The notes: generated by a model from the letters alone, not told the origin. Shown: positions 34,137-43,334, counted from the first letter of the stretch. The stretch: DNA of 64,000 nucleotides from Bin87 sp965219925 (GCA_965219925.1 OZ244795.1:3782001-3846000); one strand, 5' to 3'. Translations and numbers: made by a program.

Positions 34137-35198
34137 ATGCCTGAACCCACCACCCAGCAGCCATCGCCTGAGTCTGTCGACGCACTGACGCAGGATGCGC
34201 TGCGCCAATTGGCCGCCGTTGGGGATGCCGGCGCGGTTGAGGAATGGCGGGTATCGTATCTGGGCCGGCGGGGTCAGCTGACGCTGCTGCTGCGTGGTTT
34301 GTCCGGGCTCGATCCCGACTTGCGGCGGTCGGTGGGTTCGCGGGCGAACCAGGCCAAGAACACGCTGGAAGAGGCCCTGACCCGTCGCACCCGGGAGATT
34401 GCGGAGGCCGAACTAGCGGCCAGCGACCGGCTGGATGTTACCCTGCCGGGACGTCCGGTTGTCTCCGGTCGGCTGCATCCCACCACCCGGATCGTGCGCG
34501 AAATTTGCAACGCGTTCATGGCGATGGGGTTCAGCGTTGTGGAAGGCCCCGAGGTGGAGCTGGATCACTACAATTTTGAGATGCTGAACATCCCGGCCGG
34601 ACACCCGGCACGGGATATGTGGAACTCGCTGTGGGTGGACTACGTAAACGAAGAGGGACAGCAGCCGATGCTGCTGCGTACGCACACGTCGCCCATGCAG
34701 GCGCGGGTGATGGAATCCCAGGAACCGCCGGTGCGGGTTGTGGTGCCGGGCAAGTGTTACCGCTACGAGGCGACCGACGCTACCCACGAATGGCATTTCT
34801 ACCAGGTTGAAGGTTTGGCGGTGGCCGAGGGAATCACCTTTGCCGATCTGAAGGGTACGCTGTACGAATTTGCGCGTCGGGTGTTTGGCGAAGGCCGGCA
34901 GATTCGGTTCCGCTGCGATTACTTCCCGTTTGTGGAGCCTGGGGTGGATATGTCGATTTCCAACTTCCGCGATCCGGCCACGGGCAAACGACCCATCAAC
35001 CGTGACGAAGACTGGATTGAGATTATGGGCGCCGGCATGGTGCATCCCAGGGTGTTGGCCGGCGTGGGTTATGATCCGGACCGGTACACCGGTTTCGCGT
35101 TCGGGATGGGGCCGGAGCGCATTGGGATGCTGAAGTACGGCATCGATGACATCCGCCATTTTTACAGCAACGACGTGCGTTTTTTGCGCCAGTTTTGA
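34137..35198 (+). CDS. pheS: Phenylalanine-tRNA ligase alpha subunit
   Basis: 353 residues. Catalytic subunit of the heterotetrameric class II enzyme. N-terminal coiled-coil arm (about 10-90); class II motif 2 GKCYRYEATDATHEWHFYQVEG; motif 3 GFAFGMGPERIGMLKYGI. THTSPMQAR binds substrate. pheT lies 137 bases downstream. Confidence 0.97.
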   Translation: MPEPTTQQPSPESVDALTQDALRQLAAVGDAGAVEEWRVSYLGRRGQLTLLLRGLSGLDPDLRRSVGSRANQAKNTLEEALTRRTREIAEAELAASDRLDVTLPGRPVVSGRLHPTTRIVREICNAFMAMGFSVVEGPEVELDHYNFEMLNIPAGHPARDMWNSLWVDYVNEEGQQPMLLRTHTSPMQARVMESQEPPVRVVVPGKCYRYEATDATHEWHFYQVEGLAVAEGITFADLKGTLYEFARRVFGEGRQIRFRCDYFPFVEPGVDMSISNFRDPATGKRPINRDEDWIEIMGAGMVHPRVLAGVGYDPDRYTGFAFGMGPERIGMLKYGIDDIRHFYSNDVRFLRQF

Positions 35199-35335
35199 TA
35201 ATGAGAGTAGAACCTTGCGTCAAAGTGATCCCCTTTAACGTAATCGCATTGATCTTCGTGCCTGCGAACGCCGCGCCCATCAGGAGGGCAAAGTAGCATA
35301 GTCCGGTTGATTCGGACCGTGCGCCACCGACAATT

Positions 35336-37765
35336 ATGTTCATCCCATTCTCCTGGCTGTCCCAGTACGTTGAAATCTCCCTGCCGCCCGATGAACTGGC
35401 CCATCGGTTGACGATGGCCGGCATCGAGGTGGGCGACGTGATAACCCGAGGTGGCTGGGAAAATTGCTTCGTTGGTCACGTGCGCTCCACCCGACCGCAT
35501 CCGGACGCCGACAGCCTGACGCTGTGCCTGGTGGATCCCGGCGACGGCGATCCCGTTGAGGTGGTGTGTGGAGCCCCCAACGTGGCGGCCGGACAAAACA
35601 TCTGCTTTGCCCGTCCCGGCGCTCTTCTGCTCAACACGCACACCGGGAGGCGCGAAGAGCTGAAACCCGCGCGCATCCGGGGCGTGGTATCGGAAGGAAT
35701 GATTTGCTCCGAGGCCGAGTTGGGTATCAGCGATGAGCACGACGGCATCATCGTGTTGCCCGAATCTGCGCGGCCGGGCGCTCCCCTGGACGAGGCGCTG
35801 GGCGATACGCTGCTGGAACTGGAATTGACGCCCAACCGGGGCGATTGCCTGTCCATCCTGGGGGTGGCCCGGGAGATTGGCGCCATTACCGGGAAACCAG
35901 TTAGAGTGCCCGATGTTTCCTACCCCGAAACCGGCCCTCCCATTGATACCGTGGCGCAGGTTTCCATATCCGATCCCGACCTTTGTCCCCGGTACACGGC
36001 GTCGGTTATCACCGGGATACGAATCGGGCCCTCGCCGGAGTGGATGCAGGATCGACTGGTGCGGGCTGGGCTGCGTCCCATCAACAACGTGGTGGACGTT
36101 ACCAACTACGTGATGCTGGAGTTCAACCAGCCGCTGCACGCCTTTGACCTGGACACCGTAGCGGACAAGCACGTGGTGGTGCGGCGCGCCGGAGACGGCG
36201 AAAAGTTCACCACGCTGGACGGCATCGAACGCACGCTGACCAGCGACAACCTGTTGATCGCCGACCCGGTTCGCGCCATTGGCATCGGCGGCGTTATGGG
36301 CGGCGCCAACAGCGAGATTACGGCGAATACCAGGACCATGCTGCTGGAATCGGCCACGTTCCACAACCTGAACAACCGGCGCACCGCCTCTGAATTGAAT
36401 CTTCGCACCGAGGCCAGCCTGCGGTTTGAGAAAGGGTTGAGCGCCGATCTGGCGCCAATCGCGCTGTGCCGGGCCACACAGCTGATTCTGCTAACTGCCG
36501 GAGGGGAGGCCGCGACTGGGATAATAGACGTGTATCCGGGCGGCAACCAAACGACGCCGGTTCCCCTGACCGAGAGCCGCCTGCGCCAGGTGCTGGGCAT
36601 GGATCTGGATATAGCCCGCGCCGAAACGGTGTTGGCCAGCCTGGGAATAGCCACCCGCCGCACCGGCCCCGACAGCCTGGAGGCCGATCCGCCCTACTGG
36701 CGCAGCGACATCGCCATCGAGGAGGATTTGATCGAAGAGGTGGTGCGAATTATTGGTTACGATGACGTGCCCACGACGATGCTGTCTTCCCCGATACCCT
36801 ATCATCGCTCCAACCCAGATGCCGAGCTGAAGGACGGGCTGCGGGATGCCCTGGTGGCCGCCGGCATGGATGAAATCATCAGCTACCCGCTGGTGAGCGC
36901 CGCCGACCTGGAGCGGCTGGAAATGCTCGAGGATGAAACGTCCCCGTGGGTGCGGGTTGCCAATCCGATGTCGGCAGAGCAGAACATCATGCGGCCCACG
37001 CTGGTGGCGAGCATTCTCAATACGCTGGCCTACAACCAGGGCCACAACGATGGCGGGTTCCGTTTGTTTGAGGTTGGACGCACCTTTGATTATCGGGGCA
37101 GCGATCTGCCGCAGGAGAGTGAGTGGGTGGCCGGCGTGATGACGGGTCCCCGGTACGGCGACAACTGGCACACGGCGGCAGACCTGATGGATTTTTACGA
37201 CGCATCCGGCGCCGTGGCCACCGCCCTGGAACGGGTGGGACTGTCGGCGGTGTTCAAGGCCGTGGCAGGCCAGCTCTGGCACCCCGGACGGGCGGCGACT
37301 ATTTCGGTGAGTGGGCCGTCTGCGGAGGCTGCCGAAATCGGGACCGTGGCCCAATTGCATCCCGATGTTTGCGACCGGTTTGGCCTGCGTCCGGAACCCG
37401 TGCTGTATTTCCAGATGTCGTTGGCCGGCTTGTCGGCGGCAGCACAGGGAGGTGAGGGAGCGGCCAACTGGTTCCAGTCGCTGTCCCGTTTCCCGGGGGC
37501 CAACCGGGATCTGGCCCTGCTGGTGCCGACGGATGTGCCGTCAGCCCGGGTGCAGCAACTGATCCGGCGGGTTCGCCTGGTGGAGACAGCCGAGCTGTTC
37601 GACGTTTATGCCGGGGAAAACCTGCCGGAAGGAATGCGGTCGCTGGCGTATCGCATCCGGTTCCGCGCCGCTGACCGCACGCTAACCGCAGACGAAGTAA
37701 ACCGCGCCCTGAACGGGTTGACCCGGGTTCTGGAACGGGAAGTGGGGGCAACAGTGCGGGGATAG
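35336..37765 (+). CDS. pheT: Phenylalanine-tRNA ligase beta subunit
   Basis: 809 residues, normal for bacterial PheT. In order: N-terminal segment WLSQYVEISLPPDELAHRLT, tRNA-binding (EMAP II-like) domain with NVAAGQ, B3/4 editing domain, B5 domain with LGMDLDIARAETVLASLG, the catalytic-like core FRLFEVGRTF, and a C-terminal FDX-ACB anticodon-binding domain (FPGANRDLALLVP). Start ATG 35336. Pairs with pheS. Confidence 0.97.
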   Translation: MFIPFSWLSQYVEISLPPDELAHRLTMAGIEVGDVITRGGWENCFVGHVRSTRPHPDADSLTLCLVDPGDGDPVEVVCGAPNVAAGQNICFARPGALLLNTHTGRREELKPARIRGVVSEGMICSEAELGISDEHDGIIVLPESARPGAPLDEALGDTLLELELTPNRGDCLSILGVAREIGAITGKPVRVPDVSYPETGPPIDTVAQVSISDPDLCPRYTASVITGIRIGPSPEWMQDRLVRAGLRPINNVVDVTNYVMLEFNQPLHAFDLDTVADKHVVVRRAGDGEKFTTLDGIERTLTSDNLLIADPVRAIGIGGVMGGANSEITANTRTMLLESATFHNLNNRRTASELNLRTEASLRFEKGLSADLAPIALCRATQLILLTAGGEAATGIIDVYPGGNQTTPVPLTESRLRQVLGMDLDIARAETVLASLGIATRRTGPDSLEADPPYWRSDIAIEEDLIEEVVRIIGYDDVPTTMLSSPIPYHRSNPDAELKDGLRDALVAAGMDEIISYPLVSAADLERLEMLEDETSPWVRVANPMSAEQNIMRPTLVASILNTLAYNQGHNDGGFRLFEVGRTFDYRGSDLPQESEWVAGVMTGPRYGDNWHTAADLMDFYDASGAVATALERVGLSAVFKAVAGQLWHPGRAATISVSGPSAEAAEIGTVAQLHPDVCDRFGLRPEPVLYFQMSLAGLSAAAQGGEGAANWFQSLSRFPGANRDLALLVPTDVPSARVQQLIRRVRLVETAELFDVYAGENLPEGMRSLAYRIRFRAADRTLTADEVNRALNGLTRVLEREVGATVRG

Positions 37766-38060
37766 TGGTTATAATACTGGTCGGCGAATGATACCTAACG
37801 GCATTTTCAAATCTGTTGACCCAACTGGATATCCGGTATGTGAATCCGGGAATACGCCCAGGCGGCGCCGGGTTTTTCGATGACGGCTGATCGGGAGTTG
37901 GCGTCGAAGAAGCGATCCGGAGGGTTTCGAGTTTGAGGATTGCCTGCCCGTTATCCATCGGCGGCGTAACCGGCGACGGCGTAACTGGATGTTGGGTCTT
38001 TTGCCCTGATTGCCGCCCTGCTCTGCACCAACGACCGCCCAATCACTGGAGGCCAACGCC
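37766..38060. other. Intergenic region pheT-moeA
   Basis: About 295 bases. I see no convincing gene, repeat or terminator. A TTGACC at about 37817 has no good -10 partner at 16-18 bases. Confidence 0.5.
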
Positions 38061-39476
38061 ATGACTACACACGAACATACCAGTCGCCTCCACGCCCATG
38101 ATGCTCACGGGGACGGCGACCACGAGAGTATTCACGACCATGCCGGCGGCCACGATGAGCAACGACATCATGGCAGCCATCACCGGGGGCACGATGGTGG
38201 CCACGGCCACGAGGATATGCTGGAAGTGGAGCAGGCTTTCCAGCGCATCATGTCCCATTTTGAGCCGCTGGGAGCGGTGGAACTGCCGGCGCTCGAAACG
38301 CTGGGTATGACGCTGGCCGAGGATATAACCTCGCCCCTCGATCTGCCGCCGCTGGCCAATTCAGCGATGGATGGTTACGCGGTGCTGCACGCCGATATTG
38401 CCGGCTCCGGAGAGACACCGCCCACGCTGTCGGTCATCTCTGCGGTGGCCGCCGGGCAGGTTTCTGCTGATACGGTAAGCCGCGGCAAGGCCATCCGGAT
38501 TATGACTGGCGCGCCGGTGCCCGACGGCGCCGATACCGTGGTGCCGTTCGAGGAAACCGATGAGATCGACCGGCGTAGAGCCGGAAAGTCCCTCGATGAA
38601 ATCGTAATCCGCAAGGCGCTCCCGCTGGGCAGCAACGTGCGTCCGGCCGGCGAGGACGTGTCCGCGGGCGAACTGGTGCTGTCGGCAGGAACGGTCGTTC
38701 GCCCCGCCGAGGCCGGAGTGATGGCATCTCTGGGGCTGGCAACCGCGCGCGTTATCCGACGCCCGGTGGTTGCGGTACTGTCAACCGGCGACGAACTGAC
38801 TCGCACTGGCGAATCGCTGACTCCGGGACACATCTACGACAGCAACAGCAGCAGCATCGCTGCCGCCGTGATCGCTGCCGGAGGGACTCCGCGAATGATG
38901 GGCATCGCGCGGGATAACCTGGATGATCTGCATCGCTGCATCGACGAAGCGTCCGACGCTGACCTGCTGGTAACGTCGGCGGGCGTTTCCAAGGGCGACT
39001 ATGATATGGTAAAAGACGTGCTGGAGCAGCGCGGGGACATGAATTTCTGGTCGGTGCGGATGCGCCCGGCCAAGCCCCTGGCCTTCGGTTTGATACGCAC
39101 TCAGCAGGGTCGGCCGCTGCCGTTGCTGGGCCTGCCCGGAAACCCGGTGAGCGCGTTGCTGGCCTTCGAAATGTTCGGCCGGCCGGCAATCCGGCGGATG
39201 CTGGGGCGCGACCTGCTGGCTCGCCCGGTTGTGGAAGGCGTGCTGACCGGGCCGATATTCAACAGCGATGGCCGGCGAGTGTACGCCCGGGTGGAGGTAG
39301 AGCGGAAGAACGGCGGCTGGTACGCCACGCCCACCGGCCCCCAGGGTTCAAATATTCTTACCTCGCTATCCCGGGCGAACGGCTTGGCCATTTGCCCTGC
39401 CGACCTGCCCCGCAAGAATGCCGGGCAGGCTGTAAAAATAATCATGCTGGACTGGAACGAAGAGGTTGACCTATGA
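38061..39476 (+). CDS. moeA: Molybdopterin molybdenumtransferase with His-rich N-terminus
   Basis: 471 residues from ATG 38061 with TGGAGG upstream. Inserts molybdenum into adenylylated molybdopterin. PLANSAMDGYAV, RIMTGAPVPDGADTVVPFE, STGDEL, YDSNS, TSAGVSKGDYD and GLPGNPVSA are the MoeA motifs. Ahead of the usual start, residues 4-50 hold about 17 histidines in Asp/Gly context (HAHDAHGDGDHES...), a probable metal-binding or metal-storage tail that I do not know from E. coli MoeA. Its TGA overlaps the next ATG (ATGA). Confidence 0.95.
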   Translation: MTTHEHTSRLHAHDAHGDGDHESIHDHAGGHDEQRHHGSHHRGHDGGHGHEDMLEVEQAFQRIMSHFEPLGAVELPALETLGMTLAEDITSPLDLPPLANSAMDGYAVLHADIAGSGETPPTLSVISAVAAGQVSADTVSRGKAIRIMTGAPVPDGADTVVPFEETDEIDRRRAGKSLDEIVIRKALPLGSNVRPAGEDVSAGELVLSAGTVVRPAEAGVMASLGLATARVIRRPVVAVLSTGDELTRTGESLTPGHIYDSNSSSIAAAVIAAGGTPRMMGIARDNLDDLHRCIDEASDADLLVTSAGVSKGDYDMVKDVLEQRGDMNFWSVRMRPAKPLAFGLIRTQQGRPLPLLGLPGNPVSALLAFEMFGRPAIRRMLGRDLLARPVVEGVLTGPIFNSDGRRVYARVEVERKNGGWYATPTGPQGSNILTSLSRANGLAICPADLPRKNAGQAVKIIMLDWNEEVDL

Positions 39477-40123
39477 CCACCACTGTTGTCTCAAGTAGCC
39501 GGACGGCCGGAATTGAATACTGCATAAGTCTGGAGCGCCTGACCGAACTGAACCGGTCGGCGACTCCGCTGCTGCTGGCCCGGCTCAACTCGGCCTGCCC
39601 TTCCTTTGGGAAGTCGGCCGGAGACATCGACGATCCGGTGGGGCTGATGGACGAAATCCGCTCCCACTGCGCCGACGACCCGGAATTCATTCGCCAATCG
39701 TTTCCGTTGCAGGAAATAGTTTTCAGGACGCTATTGCTGCGGGATGAACCCGTGATGACCCTGGGCGCAATCCATAGCGAACTGACCGAGCGCTGGTCAT
39801 CGCCGATCCGGCCCATAACGGTGACGTTGGGCGGGTTGGCGCGCATCCTGGATAGCGATGCGTTCTACGGATTTTTGGCTCTGCCTGGCGATGAAGATGA
39901 CATGGGCGAGGCAGACGTTATCATGCTGAACGCCGGGCAACCTGGCGGCGCCCTGTCTCTGGCCGAGGTGGTTGCCGCCATTGCCGAGAACCTGGACGAT
40001 GACGACGAGGACCTGGAAGAGGACGACGATGACCTCTTTGAAGACTCGGATGACGTCGAAGAAGACGACGACGAATTTGATGATCCATTCGAGGAAGACA
40101 TTGCCGAAGAGGATGAAGAGTAG
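39473..40123 (+). CDS. Hypothetical protein with strongly acidic C-terminal tail
   Basis: 216 residues, coupled to moeA by an ATGA overlap. The first 150 residues form a globular part with a possible winged-helix segment (RTLLLRDEPVMTLGAIHSEL). The last 45 residues are almost all Asp and Glu (from DDDDEDLEE to AEEDEE). The layout (small helical domain plus acidic tail) recalls the RNA polymerase delta subunit RpoE, but the sequence does not show that family clearly. Opposite in charge to the His-rich tail of MoeA. Confidence 0.65.
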   Translation: MTTTVVSSSRTAGIEYCISLERLTELNRSATPLLLARLNSACPSFGKSAGDIDDPVGLMDEIRSHCADDPEFIRQSFPLQEIVFRTLLLRDEPVMTLGAIHSELTERWSSPIRPITVTLGGLARILDSDAFYGFLALPGDEDDMGEADVIMLNAGQPGGALSLAEVVAAIAENLDDDDEDLEEDDDDLFEDSDDVEEDDDEFDDPFEEDIAEEDEE

Positions 40124-40185
40124 ATGATGCCGAGGCATCCGGGTATCATGGGCCGGGTATCATGGGGATAATGCCGGTGTCGAAG

Positions 40186-40307
40186 CAGGGCCTTTTCAAA
40201 GTCCTCCGACCTCCGCTCATGGTGAGCTTGTCGAACCATCGGCGACCGTCCTTCGACAGGTTCAGGACGAGCGGGTGGTTAATTCCCATAACTTTGAAAA
40301 GGCCCTG
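40186..40307. repeat. Rep-C element with 9-bp duplication
   Basis: Arms CAGGGCCTTTTCAAAGT and ACTTTGAAAAGGCCCTG enclose a Rep-C core. GTGTCGAAG occurs on both sides (40177-40185 and 40308-40316). The same type of element as 2698-2822. Confidence 0.9.
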
Positions 40308-40317
40308 GTGTCGAAGG

Positions 40318-40486
40318 CAGGGCCTTTCGGTTTTCCTCATGTCATTGCGAGGAGCGTAGCGACGTGGCAATTTCGTTGAGGTTGAACACACGTCGGCAAA
40401 TCACCATTGCTACGGTGACGAGATTGCCAACCCCCGTATCGAGTACGGGGTCGCAATGACAAAACCGGGAAAACCGAATGACCCTG
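40318..40486. repeat. Rep-A element in tandem with Rep-C element
   Basis: Begins CAGGGCCTTTCGGTTTTCC directly after the right duplication of the Rep-C element and ends AACCGAATGACCCTG. GTCGAAGG is repeated beyond it at 40487-40494. The two elements share a target, as at 33.7-34.0 kb. Confidence 0.85.
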
Positions 40487-40629
40487 GTCGAAGGGAAGGC
40501 AGTTGTCGTTAACCTGAATACTCTTTATATTTGGTGTCGGATTCAGCAAAAGAGGCGTCGGATAGTGACAATGTCTGTCGCCGAACCGCCAGACCCAACG
40601 GAATCTGTCCCGTGGCGACGGTTAAATCG

Positions 40630-40658
40630 TTGACGGGTAGTTAACCCGCCGCTAGAAT
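40630..40658 (+). promoter_or_regulatory. Candidate sigma70 promoter for infC-rpmI-rplT
   Basis: TTGACG (40630-40635), a 17-base spacer, then TAGAAT (40653-40658), 80 bases ahead of the infC start. The spacer contains CGGGTAGTTAACCCG, a small palindrome that could be an operator. Confidence 0.65.
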
Positions 40659-40737
40659 AGGCCAATCCTGTACGGTTGCCGAATCACTAACATCAGGCGC
40701 GGCGACCAGAGCACAAATACCACACGGAGGTGTCGTT

Positions 40738-41298
40738 ATCGCCAGACAATACAGGGTCAACGAGCAAATTCGCGTTCCACAGGTTAGAGTGATCGGGGAG
40801 GATGGCGAACAGCTTGGAGTAATGACCATGCCCGATGCTTTGGCCCGGGCGCGGAACAGTGAGCTTGACCTGGTGGAGGTGGCGCCCAACGCAGACCCGC
40901 CGGTGGCCCGGTTGCTGGATTATGGCAAACTGCGGTATCTGACGTCCAAGAAAGAACGTGAGACACGCAAGTCGCAGAAGAGCAACGAGCTAAAGGAAGT
41001 TCGGTTCAGGCCAAATATCGGCGTGCACGACTTTGAGGCAAAGCTGCGCAAAGTTCGCCAATTTATCGGAAATGGTGATAAGGTTAAACTTACAGTGCGT
41101 TTCCGAGGTCGTGAGGCCGTGCATCAGAATCTTGGCCTTTCGCTCTTGAAACGGGTTGCCGACGACCTGAAGGACGACGTTCGCTTGGAACATGCTCCCT
41201 CCATGGAGGGCCGCGCAATGTTCATGGTGCTCATTCCAAGCGCAACCCGCGTCGAACGTACCGATGCGAATGCCGCTACCGCAGTAAATACGGAATAA
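40738..41298 (+). CDS. infC: Translation initiation factor IF-3, AUC start codon
   Basis: 186 residues if started at ATC 40738. The family N-terminus RVNEQIRVPQVRVIGEDGEQLGVM is present from residue 5, so the GTG at 40789 is too late: it would drop the conserved start. GGAGG ends 7 bases before ATC, ideal spacing. No ATG, GTG or TTG lies in frame between. infC in many bacteria uses AUU or AUC, which lets IF-3 repress its own synthesis by rejecting non-standard starts. Other motifs: LVEVAPNADPPVARLLDYGK and KEVRFRPNIGVHDFE. Confidence 0.93.
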   Translation: MARQYRVNEQIRVPQVRVIGEDGEQLGVMTMPDALARARNSELDLVEVAPNADPPVARLLDYGKLRYLTSKKERETRKSQKSNELKEVRFRPNIGVHDFEAKLRKVRQFIGNGDKVKLTVRFRGREAVHQNLGLSLLKRVADDLKDDVRLEHAPSMEGRAMFMVLIPSATRVERTDANAATAVNTE

Positions 41299-41305
41299 CG
41301 AGAAC

Positions 41306-41506
41306 ATGCCTAAAATAAAGACCCATAAAGGCGCAAAAGCCCGAATCCACGTAACCGGATCGGGCAAATTGATGCGCCGCAAGCGTATGAGCAGCCACCT
41401 GCGCCGCAAGAAGCCGAAGAAGGTGACCCGCAAATTCGCGCAGAAGGTGCCCTTCGCTCACGCGGACGTCAAGCGGCTGAGCCGTCTGGTGCCATACGAC
41501 CTTTAA
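41306..41506 (+). CDS. rpmI: 50S ribosomal protein L35
   Basis: 66 residues. MPKIKTHKGAKARIHVTGSG followed by a basic LRRKKPKKVTRK segment is typical of bL35. It starts 7 bases after infC, in the usual infC-rpmI-rplT order. Confidence 0.97.
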   Translation: MPKIKTHKGAKARIHVTGSGKLMRRKRMSSHLRRKKPKKVTRKFAQKVPFAHADVKRLSRLVPYDL

Positions 41507-41525
41507 TACCGGAGAATAGTAAACC

Positions 41526-41876
41526 GTGCCCAGAGTAAAACGAGGCGTTACCAAGCGCGCCCGCCACAAGAAAATTCTCAAGGCCGCCAAGGGTTACCAG
41601 GCCTCGTCGGGTCGTAACTACAAATGGGCCAAAGAAGCGGTGATGCACGCGTGGAGCCACGCGTACCGCCACCGCCGCCAGCGCAAGGGAGAGTTCCGCC
41701 GCTTGTGGATTATCCGCATCGGCGCCGCGTGCCGCCAGCATGACACCACCTACAGCCAGTTCATGCACGGGCTGAGCACGGCCGGCGTGGAGATCGACCG
41801 CAAGATGCTGGCAGATATGGCGGTCCGCGATCCGGACGCCTTCAAGCGGTTGATTGACATTGCCAGCGAGAGCTAA
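41526..41876 (+). CDS. rplT: 50S ribosomal protein L20
   Basis: 116 residues from GTG 41526. RVKRGVTKRARHKKILKAAK and AYRHRRQRKGEFRRLWI RIG-type segments identify bL20, an early 23S rRNA-binding protein. Ends 2 bases before the next start, so the small membrane protein gene downstream is in the same operon. Confidence 0.97.
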   Translation: MPRVKRGVTKRARHKKILKAAKGYQASSGRNYKWAKEAVMHAWSHAYRHRRQRKGEFRRLWIIRIGAACRQHDTTYSQFMHGLSTAGVEIDRKMLADMAVRDPDAFKRLIDIASES

Positions 41877-41878
41877 CA

Positions 41879-42217
41879 ATGACGGACATCCCAACGCTAA
41901 TCACCATCCTGGGAGTTGGCGTAGCACTTCTCGCGTTGATGGCGACCTATCTATACCGGATGGAGAAGCGGTTCGACGACCGCATTGACCGGCTGGATGG
42001 CCGGATTGACCAGTTGGGTGCGGAACTGCGGGCCGAAATTCGGGATGTACGGACGGAATTGCGGACCGAAATTCGGGATGTTCAGTCGGAATTACGGGCC
42101 GAAATTCGGGAAGTGCGGTCCGAAATTCAGAATGTACGGTCCGATATTGCGGGAGTGAACGCCCGGATTGACCATCTGATTGAGGAAATCCGCCGCACCC
42201 CGGTAGGCACAGAATAA
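41879..42217 (+). CDS. Small membrane-anchored coiled-coil protein after rplT
   Basis: 112 residues. One N-terminal membrane segment (LITILGVGVALLALMATYLY), then a coiled coil of near-perfect 11-residue repeats (RAEIRDVRTEL, RTEIRDVQSEL, RAEIREVRSEI). No family name. It starts 2 bases after rplT. The internal repeats are also visible in the DNA (GGGCCGAAATTCGGGA units). Similar architecture to the 7852-8286 protein. Confidence 0.75.
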   Translation: MTDIPTLITILGVGVALLALMATYLYRMEKRFDDRIDRLDGRIDQLGAELRAEIRDVRTELRTEIRDVQSELRAEIREVRSEIQNVRSDIAGVNARIDHLIEEIRRTPVGTE

Positions 42218-42240
42218 ACGACGCTGGCACACCCCCCACC

Positions 42241-42405
42241 TGTCGTTGCGAGGAGTGGCCGCTCATGGTGAGCCTGTCGAACCACGTGGCAATCTCGTTG
42301 AGGTTGAACGCACGTCGGCAAACCACCATTGCTACGGCGACGAGATTGCCGACCCCCGCATCGAGTACGGGGTCGCAATGACAGATTTAAGTGGGTACGC
42401 GTAAG
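42241..42405. repeat. Rep-A element with embedded Rep-C unit
   Basis: The core starts TGTCGTTGCGAGGAG, then a Rep-C palindrome half (CCGCTCATGGTGAGCCTGTC) interrupts the usual CGCAGCGACGTGG; the right end AAGTGGGTACGCGTAAG is the arm. Confidence 0.8.
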
Positions 42406-42464
42406 TTCTGGGCGGCGGCATGGTGGGGATAGCGACAGGCGGCCAGGGCAGAACTGCGTCGCTA

Positions 42465-43262
42465 CTACTGATCAGGGAACTCCCAGGTAATGAGCGCCGG
42501 GTCAGCCTCATCGCAGGCGTACAACAACAAATCGCGGCGCAGGTGATTGCGGCCGCCGGCGGGTTCTCCTGCTCCAGCCGACACGCCGATGCACAAGTCC
42601 CAGCTGATGCTGGTGTCGGTCTCTACTCTTAAGGCCAGCCGATCCTGGTCATGGTCAAGGACCGGGGCGAAATCCTGGTTGGGCTGCCCACCGCATGTGC
42701 GAAGCGCTAGCGATGCGCCCGGCTGCGATTCTTCGGCGGTTATGCAGAGCATTAGGTCTTTCAGCTCGATGCTATGAATTGCCGCGGTTGGCAGGGCAAA
42801 CAGCTGATCGTCTGAACCCGACTTGCACGTATGCGCCTGTAGGGGAGCATCAAGCTGGAGGTTATCCCCGAATCCCGGCACGTCGATGCAGTAGCCCTGT
42901 GGGTCGTCCAAATTGTCCGCCAAGCGGATCAGTCGCCACCCGCCGGGGATGTGAGGAGTTAGGGCTGGCCGGGCAGCATAGGTGGGCAGCGCAGTAGCAG
43001 CGGGCAGTGGTGTAACCGACGCCCCGGCGTCGTAAGTGGGCTGCGGCGCATGTGTGGGCTCCGCAGCGTAGATCGGCAGAGGAGCGTGGGTCGGTGCAAC
43101 GTCGTAGGTGGGCAAATCGGTGGCGGCGGGCAGCAGCGGGGAGTCCGGGGTAACTGCAACGGAGCAGGCCAGCGATGCCGCCGTCAGCAGTAGAGCAGCG
43201 ACGACCGCCATCACGACAGCCTTGCTCCATTGAGGGCGCGGACGGTTCGGCGGGCTTGCCAT
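42465..43262 (-). CDS. Lipoprotein with ricin-type (beta-trefoil) lectin-like domain
   Basis: 265 residues. N-terminal membrane segment with lipobox SLAC (about C33); then a Pro/Thr/Tyr spacer with repeats of the type PTYDVAPTHAPLP/PIYAAEPTHAPQP (about 47-97). The C-terminal 165 residues show CIDVPGFGDNL, LQAHTCKSGSDDQ, LCITA and SWDLCIGV, a QxW-like beta-trefoil pattern that binds carbohydrate. Anchored outside the membrane. Substrate unknown. A Rep-C unit precedes its start. Confidence 0.75.
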   Translation of the reverse strand: MASPPNRPRPQWSKAVVMAVVAALLLTAASLACSVAVTPDSPLLPAATDLPTYDVAPTHAPLPIYAAEPTHAPQPTYDAGASVTPLPAATALPTYAARPALTPHIPGGWRLIRLADNLDDPQGYCIDVPGFGDNLQLDAPLQAHTCKSGSDDQLFALPTAAIHSIELKDLMLCITAEESQPGASLALRTCGGQPNQDFAPVLDHDQDRLALRVETDTSISWDLCIGVSAGAGEPAGGRNHLRRDLLLYACDEADPALITWEFPDQ

Positions 43263-43334
43263 GATCCTTCGACAGGCTCAGGATGAGCGGGGGTTGGCAG
43301 GGGCTGGCGGGGGTTGCCGGGGGTTGGCCGGGAA
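43260..43334. repeat. Rep-C unit and GGGGTTGGC tandem stretch
   Basis: ATCCTTCGACAGGCTCAGGA plus TGAGCGGG, then four imperfect copies of GGGGGTTGGC(A/C)GG before the M20 peptidase stop codon. Confidence 0.65.
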
